NCBI GenBank assembly: GCA_963663135.2
Contig: CAXXRM010000005.1
Span: 372,001-436,000, forward strand
Source of the DNA: Io17-Chloro-G2 sp963663135
GTDB taxonomy: Bacteria; Chloroflexota; Dehalococcoidia; Lucifugimonadales; UBA3495
Direction of reading: 5' to 3'
Length of the DNA stretch: 64,000 bases
In this document: positions 46,262-53,868 of the stretch, piece by piece
How positions within the stretch are numbered: position 1 is the first letter of the stretch
How the letters are laid out: every line of letters begins with the position of its first letter
Position numbers and translations under genes: made by a program
The notes under the pieces: model-generated
Told to the model about the DNA's origin: nothing
The model's database searches: none
What the model saw: only the letters and a program-made list of their open reading frames with translations

Positions 46262-46361
46262 ACCCGGCCTGAGCCTCCTGGAGGCGCGGCCGGGTGGGGG
46301 ATCGGTGGGTCCCCGGGTTTCGGAATAGCCTGGGGTTGCCGCAATTACATTCCGGCAACCC
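46262..46361 (-). promoter_or_regulatory. Two intercistronic hairpins between Rieske alpha and SDR genes
   Basis: One stem pairs 46333-46341 with 46353-46361 (GGGTTGCCG / CGGCAACCC). A second pairs 46262-46269 with 46288-46295 (ACCCGGCC / GGCCGGGT). They fill the 157-bp gap in the operon. They could attenuate expression of the distal genes or stabilise mRNA segments. Confidence 0.5.
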
Positions 46362-46376
46362 GCTGGGCGATCAAGG

Positions 46377-47717
46377 TTAAACGGCGGCCTTTTCCACGGC
46401 CCTCTGGTAGGCCTCGAAGCTGGGCCAGTCGTCGGTGTTATCCATCTTGGGAAGGCCCTGCAAGTCGGCATGCCATTGGCGCCAGAAGGCGCGCATCTGC
46501 AACTCGTCGGTGTTCAAGGGCAGACGGTGCATCCCCCGGGAGATGTCGCTGTACTCCACCGTCTTGGCAACGAAGCCAAGCTGGCAGGACTCCAACGCTT
46601 CGTAGTCGTCGGGGCCCTGGAACCCTCCGGGTCCCTGGGCGTCGAAGAACTCGTCACGGTTCAACTCTCGAACAGTTTCGTCGCTTTGACTCTTGGGAGC
46701 GATGGCCCAAGCGGTCAATTCCATCAGGTCTTGGGCCGCCGGCCAAACCAACCGGATCGATTTCATGCCATGCACGATGAGAAGGTTGGGGTAAATCAGG
46801 AAATTGCCGGCGCCGCCAATCGCCGGGTCCCACTGCTCCATCTCGGGGCCATAGCGTTTGACCAGCTTCTGTCGGAATTGGTCCAGCCTTTCCTTGGCGT
46901 CCCCGGAGAAGGTCGGCCGCACTCGGGAGCCCAAGTACATGTTGGCGGTGCTGCCGGTGGCCCTCACCGACCCCATGTGGCCCCGACCCAGCGCCACGCC
47001 GTAGGTCTTGTTGCCGCGGCGGATTGCGGAAGCGTTTTTGCCGGAATCATCAAGGTATTGCATCCATGTGATGTGGGTTGGAAATCCGTGGTACCCGTCC
47101 ACGCTGTTTTCGACCATCAACTTCCAGTTTGCCCGGATGGAATACTTGTAGCTGCCGGGTAGAACCCGCAGCCCGTCCTCTCCGGCCTGGTTGAGGAAGG
47201 TGTCGATGAAGACCCGGGCATCACCCAGGTAGGTGTTCAGGTCTTCCACGTTGGGGTTATAGCTCAAGAAAATCATGCCCCGGTAGTTCTCCACCCGCGG
47301 GGGAGGCTGCAGCGACCGCTCGGCGGGATCGAAACCCTCGGCGTAACCCTCCTCTTCGGGGGTTCCCACCAAATCGCCTTTGTTGTTGAAGGTCCAGGCG
47401 TGGTAGAAGCACTGGAACAGGTTGGCGTTGCCCTTGTCCTGCCGGCAGACCAAAGCGCCCCGGTGGGGGCAGGTGTTCAGGAAGACCCGCGGCTCGCCGT
47501 CGCTGCCCCGGACGAACATGACGGGCCAGCCGCCCACGTTGCGGCGCAGGTAGTCGCCGCGATTGGGGATTTCGCTCTCATGTCCGACGTAGAGCCAGCA
47601 CTTCTCGAATATCCTCTCCACCTCTGTCTGGTAGATCTCCGGAGAGCTCATTGAAGAGCGGTGTACGCGGAAAATGCCTTTAGCCGAATCGTCGATTATG
47701 GCGTCCTTTAGCTCCAT
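46377..47717 (-). CDS. Rieske ring-hydroxylating oxygenase alpha subunit
   Basis: A 446-residue intact large subunit. The N-terminal Rieske domain has CPHRG (Cys, His) and CFYHAW (Cys, His). The catalytic domain has the iron-site pattern ENSVDGYHGFPTH, with Asp/His/His geometry and the bridging Asp. The family inserts both atoms of O2 into an aromatic ring or carries out related oxidations with electrons from a reductase, which is not in the window. The upstream beta subunit and downstream SDR define a BenABD-like arrangement. The ATG has GGGGGAAG upstream. Confidence 0.92.
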   Translation of the reverse strand: MELKDAIIDDSAKGIFRVHRSSMSSPEIYQTEVERIFEKCWLYVGHESEIPNRGDYLRRNVGGWPVMFVRGSDGEPRVFLNTCPHRGALVCRQDKGNANLFQCFYHAWTFNNKGDLVGTPEEEGYAEGFDPAERSLQPPPRVENYRGMIFLSYNPNVEDLNTYLGDARVFIDTFLNQAGEDGLRVLPGSYKYSIRANWKLMVENSVDGYHGFPTHITWMQYLDDSGKNASAIRRGNKTYGVALGRGHMGSVRATGSTANMYLGSRVRPTFSGDAKERLDQFRQKLVKRYGPEMEQWDPAIGGAGNFLIYPNLLIVHGMKSIRLVWPAAQDLMELTAWAIAPKSQSDETVRELNRDEFFDAQGPGGFQGPDDYEALESCQLGFVAKTVEYSDISRGMHRLPLNTDELQMRAFWRQWHADLQGLPKMDNTDDWPSFEAYQRAVEKAAV

Positions 47718-47819
47718 TACTTCCCCCTATTTAGCATGCCGTTTCAGAATCGTGCCTACACCTGTTGCCTGCCGGACTGTTTGACGGCCCGGTCGAGATA
47801 CGCCGGGATATTCGAGATA

Positions 47820-48068
47820 CTAAGGAAGGTCTTCCGGAGCGGCCCCCCGGCTCTTGCCCCATTCCTGCCAGGCTTCCCTCATGGCTACAATCGTTTCGTA
47901 AGGCGCCCGGTGGAACGACAAGTGGTCGTCTACCTCTTGGGCCGAGTCGGGGCGGGACCACCCGGGCTTGCTCCAACAGGGATCGTCTCTAACGTACCGG
48001 GCCACTGCGCCCACGGCGTCTTCTCGGTGGACCTGGTCGATTAGCCAGTCGGTGAAAACGTCTGCCAT
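47820..48068 (-). CDS. Small protein of the oxygenase operon
   Basis: An 82-residue, mainly helical acidic protein: MADVFTDWLIDQVHREDAVG, then VARYVRDDPCWSKPG and MREAWQEWGKSR. The ATG is preceded by AGGAGGGACC. It lies between the beta and alpha subunit genes with gaps of about 100 bp on each side. I do not recognise a family. A YozE-like or accessory assembly role is possible. Confidence 0.65.
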   Translation of the reverse strand: MADVFTDWLIDQVHREDAVGAVARYVRDDPCWSKPGWSRPDSAQEVDDHLSFHRAPYETIVAMREAWQEWGKSRGAAPEDLP

Positions 48069-48166
48069 TTTCCTGGTCCCTCCTGTGGCCTGTGGAACGT
48101 CAGACTCGCCATCATGAACATGGGGAGTCTCTTCCAGCCGGAAGTTGCAATTATTGAAGTGTCGAA

Positions 48167-48679
48167 CTAAAGGACGATGCTCACGGCCGCCGTGTCGGTG
48201 AGGGATTCATGGTCCAGAACCGCCCGCCGGAACACTATCCGTAACTCACCATTCACCCGCCGGAGCAGGTAATCGTAACGTCCGACGTAGGCGGCGGCCT
48301 GTCCTCCCCGTATGCGGTATACGGTAAAGGTGGCGGTGACGGATATTTCGTCCCCTTCAACCTTGATGACCCTCACGTTGGTGATCGACCTTCGGGTCCT
48401 CGACCAGGGATACTCCCGGTGGGCGTGCCGGCTCTTCAGCCGGGTCACCCGGCCCCTCAACCGGCTGATGTCGTCATCGATGAACACCAACTGGTCCCCG
48501 TGAATCTCCGGGTCGCCCTCGGGCAGGTCGGTGGTGGGCACCAGGTACCTGGCATCGGCGGTGAACAACTCCAGCCAATCGTCCAGCTTCCACTGGTCCA
48601 AAAGGCCCGCTTCGTGGTAGAGAAAATCCTCCACTTCCAACCGAATTGCCATCTCCGGTTTCAGTTGTTGTTGCGCCAT
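48167..48679 (-). CDS. Rieske oxygenase beta subunit
   Basis: A 170-residue SnoaL/NTF2-fold small subunit. It begins MAQQQLKPEMAIRLEVEDFL, followed by LDQWKLDDWLELFTADARYL, the signature of BenB/XylY-type subunits, and ends VFRRAVLDHESLTD. Beta subunits support the alpha3beta3 hexamer. I place the start at ATG 48679 (AGAGG 5 nt upstream) rather than GTG 48685. First gene of the minus-strand operon, so its promoter should lie in the divergent region 48686-49123. Both alpha subunits of the operon may share this beta subunit. Confidence 0.88.
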   Translation of the reverse strand: MAQQQLKPEMAIRLEVEDFLYHEAGLLDQWKLDDWLELFTADARYLVPTTDLPEGDPEIHGDQLVFIDDDISRLRGRVTRLKSRHAHREYPWSRTRRSITNVRVIKVEGDEISVTATFTVYRIRGGQAAAYVGRYDYLLRRVNGELRIVFRRAVLDHESLTDTAAVSIVL

Positions 48680-48685
48680 CTCCAC

Positions 48686-49123
48686 CTCTTACCTGGTCTC
48701 CAATGCCTGCAACCGCCTTCTCGAGCGATGTGAGACGCACGGGCAGTCTACTTTGCGGGACATTCTAGCCATGTTTCGAAAAGTTGTCGATACCGGGAAA
48801 CCGGAAGGTTTCCCCATTCGCATGGTTATGGCAACGGTGTCCAGGTAGCTCCCAGGAGGTTCCGGGGAAGCTCCCAGGTAGCTCCAATTAGAAACTTTGC
48901 TTTAACATACTCGGAACGACCTCACCCGGCGCGCACCCGCTGTCACTATATATTGTAGGAATGCTGGAACTCGGCGTTTGCCGCAGATAGGGACATAGTC
49001 TAGAATGTCGCATAATCTAAGGAATCATTCCCCCGGCGCCCGTTTGGCCATTTCAAAGAAAATAACTCCCCGACTCCGGCACCGGGCCGGAACTCGGGCA
49101 CACCTCAGGAGGCTGGACTTCTT
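48686..49123. promoter_or_regulatory. Divergent control region of the two catabolic operons
   Basis: A spacer of about 440 bp between the minus-strand oxygenase operon and the plus-strand transporter block. It contains two copies of CCAGGTAGCTCC (48841-48852 and 48874-48885), 33 bp apart, about three helical turns, plus a third partial AGCTCCCAGG between them. An AT-rich ACTATATATTGTAGG near 48946 could be a -10 region for the plus strand. No regulator gene is adjacent. Confidence 0.45.
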
Positions 49124-50107
49124 ATGGTAGCCCCGCCGGCAGCGCCTCCGCTGCTTCAAGTAGAGAACCTCAAAAAGCACTTCCCCATCACCAAGGGTCT
49201 GATAATGATGAAGACCATTGGCCACGTGCAGGCCGTGGATGGGATTGACTTCACTATCCAACAACAGGAGACCCTGGGGTTGGTGGGAGAGTCAGGGTGC
49301 GGTAAGACAACCACAAGCAAGCTTATCCTGCGCTTGGAGCAGCCGACCGAAGGTCAGATCAGGTTGGAAGGCCAGGACATCCAGACCTTCAAGGGACCCG
49401 GCCTGCGGGATTTTCGGATCATGGTCCAGGCCGTGTTTCAGGACCCCTGGTCCTCATTGAGCCCCCGGATGCGGGTACGGGACATTGTGGCCGAACCGCT
49501 GCTGGTGAACCAGCTTGCCTCGCGGAGCGACGTGGACCAGCGGGTGGAAGAAGTTCTGGCAAAGGTGGGCATAAACTCTGCCCAAGGCAACAACTACCCT
49601 CACGAGTTCAGCGGAGGTCAGCGGCAGCGCATTGCGGTGGCGGCGGCCCTGGTTTCCAACCCCAAGTTGGTGATTCTTGACGAGCCGGTGTCGGCCCTGG
49701 ACGTTTCTATCCGCGCCCAGGTGATGAACCTTCTAAAAGACCTCCAGGTTGAATTCAACGTGGGGTTTCTGCTCATCGCCCACAACCTGGCAACCGTTAG
49801 ATACATGGCCCACCAGACCGCGGTAATGTATTTGGGCCAGATTGTGGAGTATTCGGAAACCGAAGAGCTTTATCAAAACCCCTTGCACCCCTACACCAAG
49901 GCCCTGTTTTCGGCGTCGCTGCCAGCCGATCCCGACTCGATCCACGAGGAAATCGTTTTGACCGGAGAGGTGCCATCCCCAATCAATCCTCCCAGCGGGT
50001 GCCGCTTCCACCCCAGGTGTCCCTTTGCAATGGACCGCTGCTCGGAGGAGAGCCCGGTGACCAAGGAAGTCGCGCCGGGTCACCATGTGGCTTGCCATTT
50101 GTACTAG
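49124..50107 (+). CDS. Oligopeptide/dipeptide-type ABC transporter ATP-binding protein (OppF/DppF-like)
   Basis: A 327-residue ATPase. Walker A is GLVGESGCGKTTTSKL, the Q-loop is AVFQDPWSSLSPR, the ABC signature is EFSGGQRQR, Walker B is LVILDEPVSALD and the H-loop is LLIAHNLA. The C-terminal oligopeptide-specific zone has the Cys-rich CRFHPRCPFAMDRC, probably an Fe-S cluster site. It is the F-type partner of the D-type ATPase at 57803. The permeases and second ATPase lie 5.4 kb downstream, beyond two oxygenase-pathway genes and an IS630 element. ATG start. Confidence 0.93.
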   Translation: MVAPPAAPPLLQVENLKKHFPITKGLIMMKTIGHVQAVDGIDFTIQQQETLGLVGESGCGKTTTSKLILRLEQPTEGQIRLEGQDIQTFKGPGLRDFRIMVQAVFQDPWSSLSPRMRVRDIVAEPLLVNQLASRSDVDQRVEEVLAKVGINSAQGNNYPHEFSGGQRQRIAVAAALVSNPKLVILDEPVSALDVSIRAQVMNLLKDLQVEFNVGFLLIAHNLATVRYMAHQTAVMYLGQIVEYSETEELYQNPLHPYTKALFSASLPADPDSIHEEIVLTGEVPSPINPPSGCRFHPRCPFAMDRCSEESPVTKEVAPGHHVACHLY

Positions 50108-50228
50108 AGTGCTTCGCGACGCTCAAAACATGCACTGCTTTTACACCTTGGTACCGCACCAGGATCTCAGCGCGCAACTCCGTAATCCTTAGAGTGCTTC
50201 TACCCAACGCTAACAGGCGTTAGTAGAA

Positions 50229-50531
50229 ATGGAAAAAATTACCGAGTATTTGCTATCGACAACCAACTCCAGAGGTCGCAGCAAGGCGCTCTTCTTTTCC
50301 AGGTTTGGCTTTGAGCTCGAATCTTGGGAAGACCTGGCTGAAGCATTCAGGCTTCATGGGAGAACTCACGAAGTAGTCAGGACAGTGGAGACACCCTATG
50401 GTTAGCGTTACTACGTCGATGGCATAATTGACACACCCGAAGGGCGCAACCCGCTGGTCAGAACGGTCTGGCAATTTGACCCGGGAACCAATTATCCCCG
50501 GCTTATCACTGCGCATCCGCTCAGGGGGTGA
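50229..50531 (+). pseudogene. DUF6883-like protein with an in-frame stop
   Basis: From ATG 50229 the frame reads KITEYLLSTTNSRGRSKALF and FSRFGFELESWEDLAEAFRL, resembling DUF6883 proteins. It is cut by TAG at 50403-50405, then continues in the same frame (RYYVDGIIDTPEG, VWQFDPGTNYPRLITAHPL) to the stop at 50529-50531. The full length of 100 residues is normal. DUF6883 members are often paired with DUF4926 proteins, as here. The gene looks recently inactivated by one nonsense change, unless the stop is read through. Confidence 0.65.
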
Positions 50532-50534
50532 AAA

Positions 50535-50777
50535 ATGTTTGAAGAGCATCAGCAGATCGTCCTCACGGAAGAAATCTTCGGAGACGATGGAATGCAGCTG
50601 AAGCCGGGTGACGTAGGCGCCATTGTGCACCTTCATCCAAACGAGGAAGCCTTGGTGGTAGAGTTCATGACCCTTGGCGGCGACATGGTGGCTATTGCAA
50701 CTGTCCTGCCATCACAAGCCCGGCCTGTAACCAGTGGGGACATGACCCACGCTCGAAATATGGAAATAGCGGTTTGA
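50535..50777 (+). CDS. DUF4926-domain protein
   Basis: An 80-residue SH3-like small protein: QQIVLTEEIFGDDGMQLKPG, then DVGAIVHLHPNEEALVVEFM and a tail TSGDMTHARNMEIAV. This is the DUF4926 pattern. The ATG at 50535 is 3 bp after the stop of the DUF6883-like frame, with GGGGGTG upstream, so the two form an operon. Such pairs behave like toxin/antitoxin or immunity modules by context, but the function has not been established as far as I know. Confidence 0.75.
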   Translation: MFEEHQQIVLTEEIFGDDGMQLKPGDVGAIVHLHPNEEALVVEFMTLGGDMVAIATVLPSQARPVTSGDMTHARNMEIAV

Positions 50778-50945
50778 GACCCATTGTGGACCCCAACGGG
50801 CCATGCCCTTAGAATTGCCGAAATTTTCAGCCGGCGCCGCCCGGCATAACCGGCGTTCAATTACTATGGACGCCTTTGATTAATGAACACATTGGCGAAG
50901 TTTCCGAATTCTCCGAACCGGGGGCTCAGCACAAAGGAGTAATAC

Positions 50946-52202
50946 ATGCTGACAGCAGAGGAAAATGAACGGTTGATGCGGGTGGGGCCAGGGACGCCGA
51001 TGGGAGAGTTGATGCGGCGGTATTGGCACCCGGTGGCGGCGGTGGCCGAGTTGGACAACAACCCGGTTAAAGCGGTGAAAATCCTCGGTGAATCGTTGGT
51101 CGTCTACCGGGACCGCAAAGGGGGATACGGCCTGATTGACGATACGTGCCCGCACCGTCGGATCTCCCTAGAATACGGAATACCGGAAAACGAAGGACTC
51201 CGGTGTCCCTACCACGGCTGGCTTTTTGACGGAAGCGGGCAGTGTTTGGAAATGCCTGCAGAAGCGCCCACCAGCACGTTTCCCACACGGATCAAAATTA
51301 CGGCCTATCCGGCGGAAGAGCTGGGAGGTTTGGTGTTTGCCTACCTGGGACCGGCGCCGGCGCCGCTGCTGCCCCGGTGGGACCTGTACGTGATGGACAA
51401 CGTGGTGCGGGACATTGGTTCCACGGTGATACCCTGCAACTGGATGCAGTGCATGGAGAACTCGCTGGACCCCACCCACACCGAATGGCTCCACGGGCAT
51501 TACTACAACTACGTGATGGAACAGAAAGGAGCGGAGGGGTTGGCAGACCCCACCTATCAGCGGTTTGTGCCCCGGGTCATGGGCTCCCACGAAAAAATCG
51601 GCTTTGACGTGTTCGAACACGGCATCGTGAAGCGGCGCATTCGGGCCGGTTTTGATGAGAGCCACCCGATGTGGCGGATCGGCCATCCCATCGTGTTTCC
51701 GAATGTCCTGCGGGTGGGCACCACGTTCCAAATACGCGTCCCGATGGACGACACCCACACGTGGCACCTTATGTACGGGGCGTATCCGACGCCTCCCGGG
51801 GAACCCGGTTACCGGCAGGAAAAGATTCCTTTCTACCAGATACCGCTCAAAAATAGCGACGCCCGTTTCGTCACTGATTTCGTCCTGGGGCAGGACATGA
51901 TGGCGTGGGCCACCCAGGGGGAGTTGGCCGACCGGGGGCAGGAGAAACTGGGGGAGTCGGACAAGGGTATCATCCTGTACCGGCGGCTTCTTCGCGAGCA
52001 AATGGCGTTGGTGGAGGATGGTGGCGAGCCGATGAATACCTTCCGAGACCCGGAGCAGAACCAAATTATTCACCTGTTCCAGGAGCGGACCATGGAAGAA
52101 GCGGCCCGAACCCGAGGACTCAGCACCGGCCAAGCTCCCTACAGCCCATTGATTCCTGAAGTCGAAGAGGCTTGGGCCAGCGCCGCCGAGCCTGGAGATT
52201 AA
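50946..52202 (+). CDS. Phthalate-oxygenase-like Rieske protein (copy 1)
   Basis: A 418-residue oxygenase of the phthalate 4,5-dioxygenase / carbazole group, which works without a beta subunit. It begins MLTAEENERLMRVGPGTPMG, then RRYWHPVAAVAEL. Rieske ligands are CPHRR and CPYHGW (residues 68-90). The iron site is NSLDPTHTEWLHGHY, giving Asp/His/His. The ATG lies 8 nt after AAAGGAG. It is followed 126 bp later by a Gfo/Idh/MocA dehydrogenase, the same pairing as Pht3/Pht4 in phthalate catabolism. A near-twin is at 58919. Confidence 0.9.
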   Translation: MLTAEENERLMRVGPGTPMGELMRRYWHPVAAVAELDNNPVKAVKILGESLVVYRDRKGGYGLIDDTCPHRRISLEYGIPENEGLRCPYHGWLFDGSGQCLEMPAEAPTSTFPTRIKITAYPAEELGGLVFAYLGPAPAPLLPRWDLYVMDNVVRDIGSTVIPCNWMQCMENSLDPTHTEWLHGHYYNYVMEQKGAEGLADPTYQRFVPRVMGSHEKIGFDVFEHGIVKRRIRAGFDESHPMWRIGHPIVFPNVLRVGTTFQIRVPMDDTHTWHLMYGAYPTPPGEPGYRQEKIPFYQIPLKNSDARFVTDFVLGQDMMAWATQGELADRGQEKLGESDKGIILYRRLLREQMALVEDGGEPMNTFRDPEQNQIIHLFQERTMEEAARTRGLSTGQAPYSPLIPEVEEAWASAAEPGD

Positions 52203-52328
52203 ACCGCCCGGTTCTCACCCCGGAGTCTGCGCTTGGCCGCTGCGGCGGGAAGTGAAGACTGTTCCCGGAAACGATCAAGGTGAGGCAAAGATAAGGTAAC
52301 GCGAGGAAAGGCAACGCGAGGAGTAGAA

Positions 52329-53537
52329 GTGGTTGAAAGCGCGCAAAACTCATCACCTGAATTGAGGATGGCCATCGCCGGCCTCGGAGCCGCTGGCTGC
52401 ATGATGATCCCCGCAATGGTCAAAAACCCGAAAGTGAGGATAACGGCAGCCGCGGACCTGGACGAACCCTCGTTGGATAAGTTTCACAGCGACTTCCAAG
52501 CGGAAGTCTATGGTGATGTGGAAGCGCTGTGCCAAAGCCCCAATGTCGATGCAATCTATATTTCCACCCCTACTCAGCTCCACACCCAGCACGTGCTGAT
52601 GGCGTTGGAAAATGGGAAGCACGTGGTGACCGAGAAGCCCATGGCCCTGACCCTTGCCGATGCCGACGCCATGATTGAGGCCGCCCAGCGCAATGGGGTA
52701 TACCTGGTGGTGGGGCACTCTCACAGCTACGAAACGCCCATCCAGCGCATCAAGGAAATCGTCCGGAGCGGAGAGTTGGGCGAGCTTCGCATGGTAAACA
52801 ACTGGTACTTTACGTCCTGGCTTTACAATCCCCGAAACCGGGAAGAACTGGATACCAGCCTGGGTGGCGGGGTCACCTTTAGACAGGGTTCCCACCAATT
52901 CGACATTATCAGGATAATCGGGGGCGGCTTGATCCGCAGCGTCCGGGCCATGACCGGAGTGTGGGATGACAGCCGGCCCACCCAGGGAAGCCATGTGGTT
53001 TACCTGGAATTTGAAAATGGAACGCCGGCCACCGCTGTTTATTGCGGCTATGACCGGTTCCACACCTCAGAAATTACCTACGGAGTTGGTGAGCAGGGTC
53101 AACCCGCAGACATTTCAGAGTACGCCCGCGCCCGGAAACGGCTGACCTCTTTCAACAGCCCCGAGGAAGAGTCGGCGGCCAAGGCTTCAACCGTCCGGTA
53201 TGGCGGGGCCAGCCGCAGACCGAGTTCCGGAGAGGCGCCTCATCCGCCTTTCTACGGGCTAACGGTCGTCAGTTGTGAAAAGGGCGACATCCGCCAGTCG
53301 ATGGACGGCCTTTTTGTGTACGGCCCGGACGAAAAGCGGGAGATTCCCCTGTCCACCGCAGAAACTGGGCGGGACCACGTGATCCAGGAGCTTTACGACG
53401 CGGTTGCCTACGACCGGGAACCGCTGCATGACGGGCGTTGGGGGAAATCGAATCTGGAAGTGTGTTTGGCCGTGCTGGAGTCGGCTGCGCAACGGAAAGA
53501 GGTCCACCTTTCCCATCAAAAGGCGACGCCCGACTGA
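52329..53537 (+). CDS. Gfo/Idh/MocA-family dehydrogenase (dihydrodiol dehydrogenase candidate)
   Basis: A 402-residue NAD(P)-dependent oxidoreductase. The Rossmann loop is MAIAGLGAAGCMM. The family motif is HVVTEKPMALTLADADAM (Lys is catalytic). GGGVTFRQGSHQFDIIRIIG holds the proposed catalytic Asp/His region. 4,5-dihydro-4,5-dihydroxyphthalate dehydrogenases belong to this family, and the gene follows a phthalate-oxygenase-like gene, so oxidation of a cis-dihydrodiol is the best guess. The GTG start has GAGGAG upstream. Sugar dehydrogenase activity cannot be excluded. Confidence 0.88.
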   Translation: MVESAQNSSPELRMAIAGLGAAGCMMIPAMVKNPKVRITAAADLDEPSLDKFHSDFQAEVYGDVEALCQSPNVDAIYISTPTQLHTQHVLMALENGKHVVTEKPMALTLADADAMIEAAQRNGVYLVVGHSHSYETPIQRIKEIVRSGELGELRMVNNWYFTSWLYNPRNREELDTSLGGGVTFRQGSHQFDIIRIIGGGLIRSVRAMTGVWDDSRPTQGSHVVYLEFENGTPATAVYCGYDRFHTSEITYGVGEQGQPADISEYARARKRLTSFNSPEEESAAKASTVRYGGASRRPSSGEAPHPPFYGLTVVSCEKGDIRQSMDGLFVYGPDEKREIPLSTAETGRDHVIQELYDAVAYDREPLHDGRWGKSNLEVCLAVLESAAQRKEVHLSHQKATPD

Positions 53538-53576
53538 AAACTCCGGCCAACCTCCACGGCCCCTGCCAGAAACAGC

Positions 53577-53613
53577 CCATCCGCCATTCTCGATGCAGCG
53601 GGTATCCAGATCG
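53577..53613 (+). repeat. Dispersed repeat family 1, copy 3
   Basis: CCATCCGCCATTCTCG, a short GC stretch, then GGGTATCCAGATC. It nearly matches the minus strand of 260-297. Confidence 0.6.
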
Positions 53614-53622
53614 TCCTAAAAA

Positions 53623-53656
53623 GTAAGGGAGTTCCCGATAAGGGGACTCCCTTTAC
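53623..53656 (-). terminator. Terminator-like hairpin
   Basis: Arms GTAAGGGAGTTCCC (53623-53636) and GGGGACTCCCTTTAC (53642-53656) pair with one bulge. On the minus strand the stem is followed by TTTTT. It may work in both directions, ending the dehydrogenase mRNA and transcripts leaving the IS630 element. Confidence 0.6.
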
Positions 53657-53723
53657 TGCACCTCGAACGTTCTCGAACAGCCGCGTCTCCGTCAGCCCGT
53701 GTGTCTTGGCGCATAGCAATTTT

Positions 53724-53757
53724 CTGGATTCCAGTTGCCCCGAGTATGACGGAAGGC
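53724..53757 (-). repeat. Dispersed repeat family 1, divergent copy
   Basis: CTGGATTCCAG, a GC spacer, then GAGTATGACGG. It lies immediately beside the left end of the IS630 element. Confidence 0.45.
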
Positions 53758-53868
53758 GGGAAGGCGCCTAGTACTCAGTCAACTTTGGAATCAAAAGGGT
53801 AAAGGCGGTGAAGTCCGAAAGTCTTCCTTCGGAAGTGAGACCGGTTGGGCGGCCCGGCACCCTGGCAA

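Noticed and set aside
44372..46780. Long plus-strand frames (322 and 433 residues)
   Set aside because: They are antisense to intact SDR and Rieske genes with clear motifs. Composition is typical of shadow frames.
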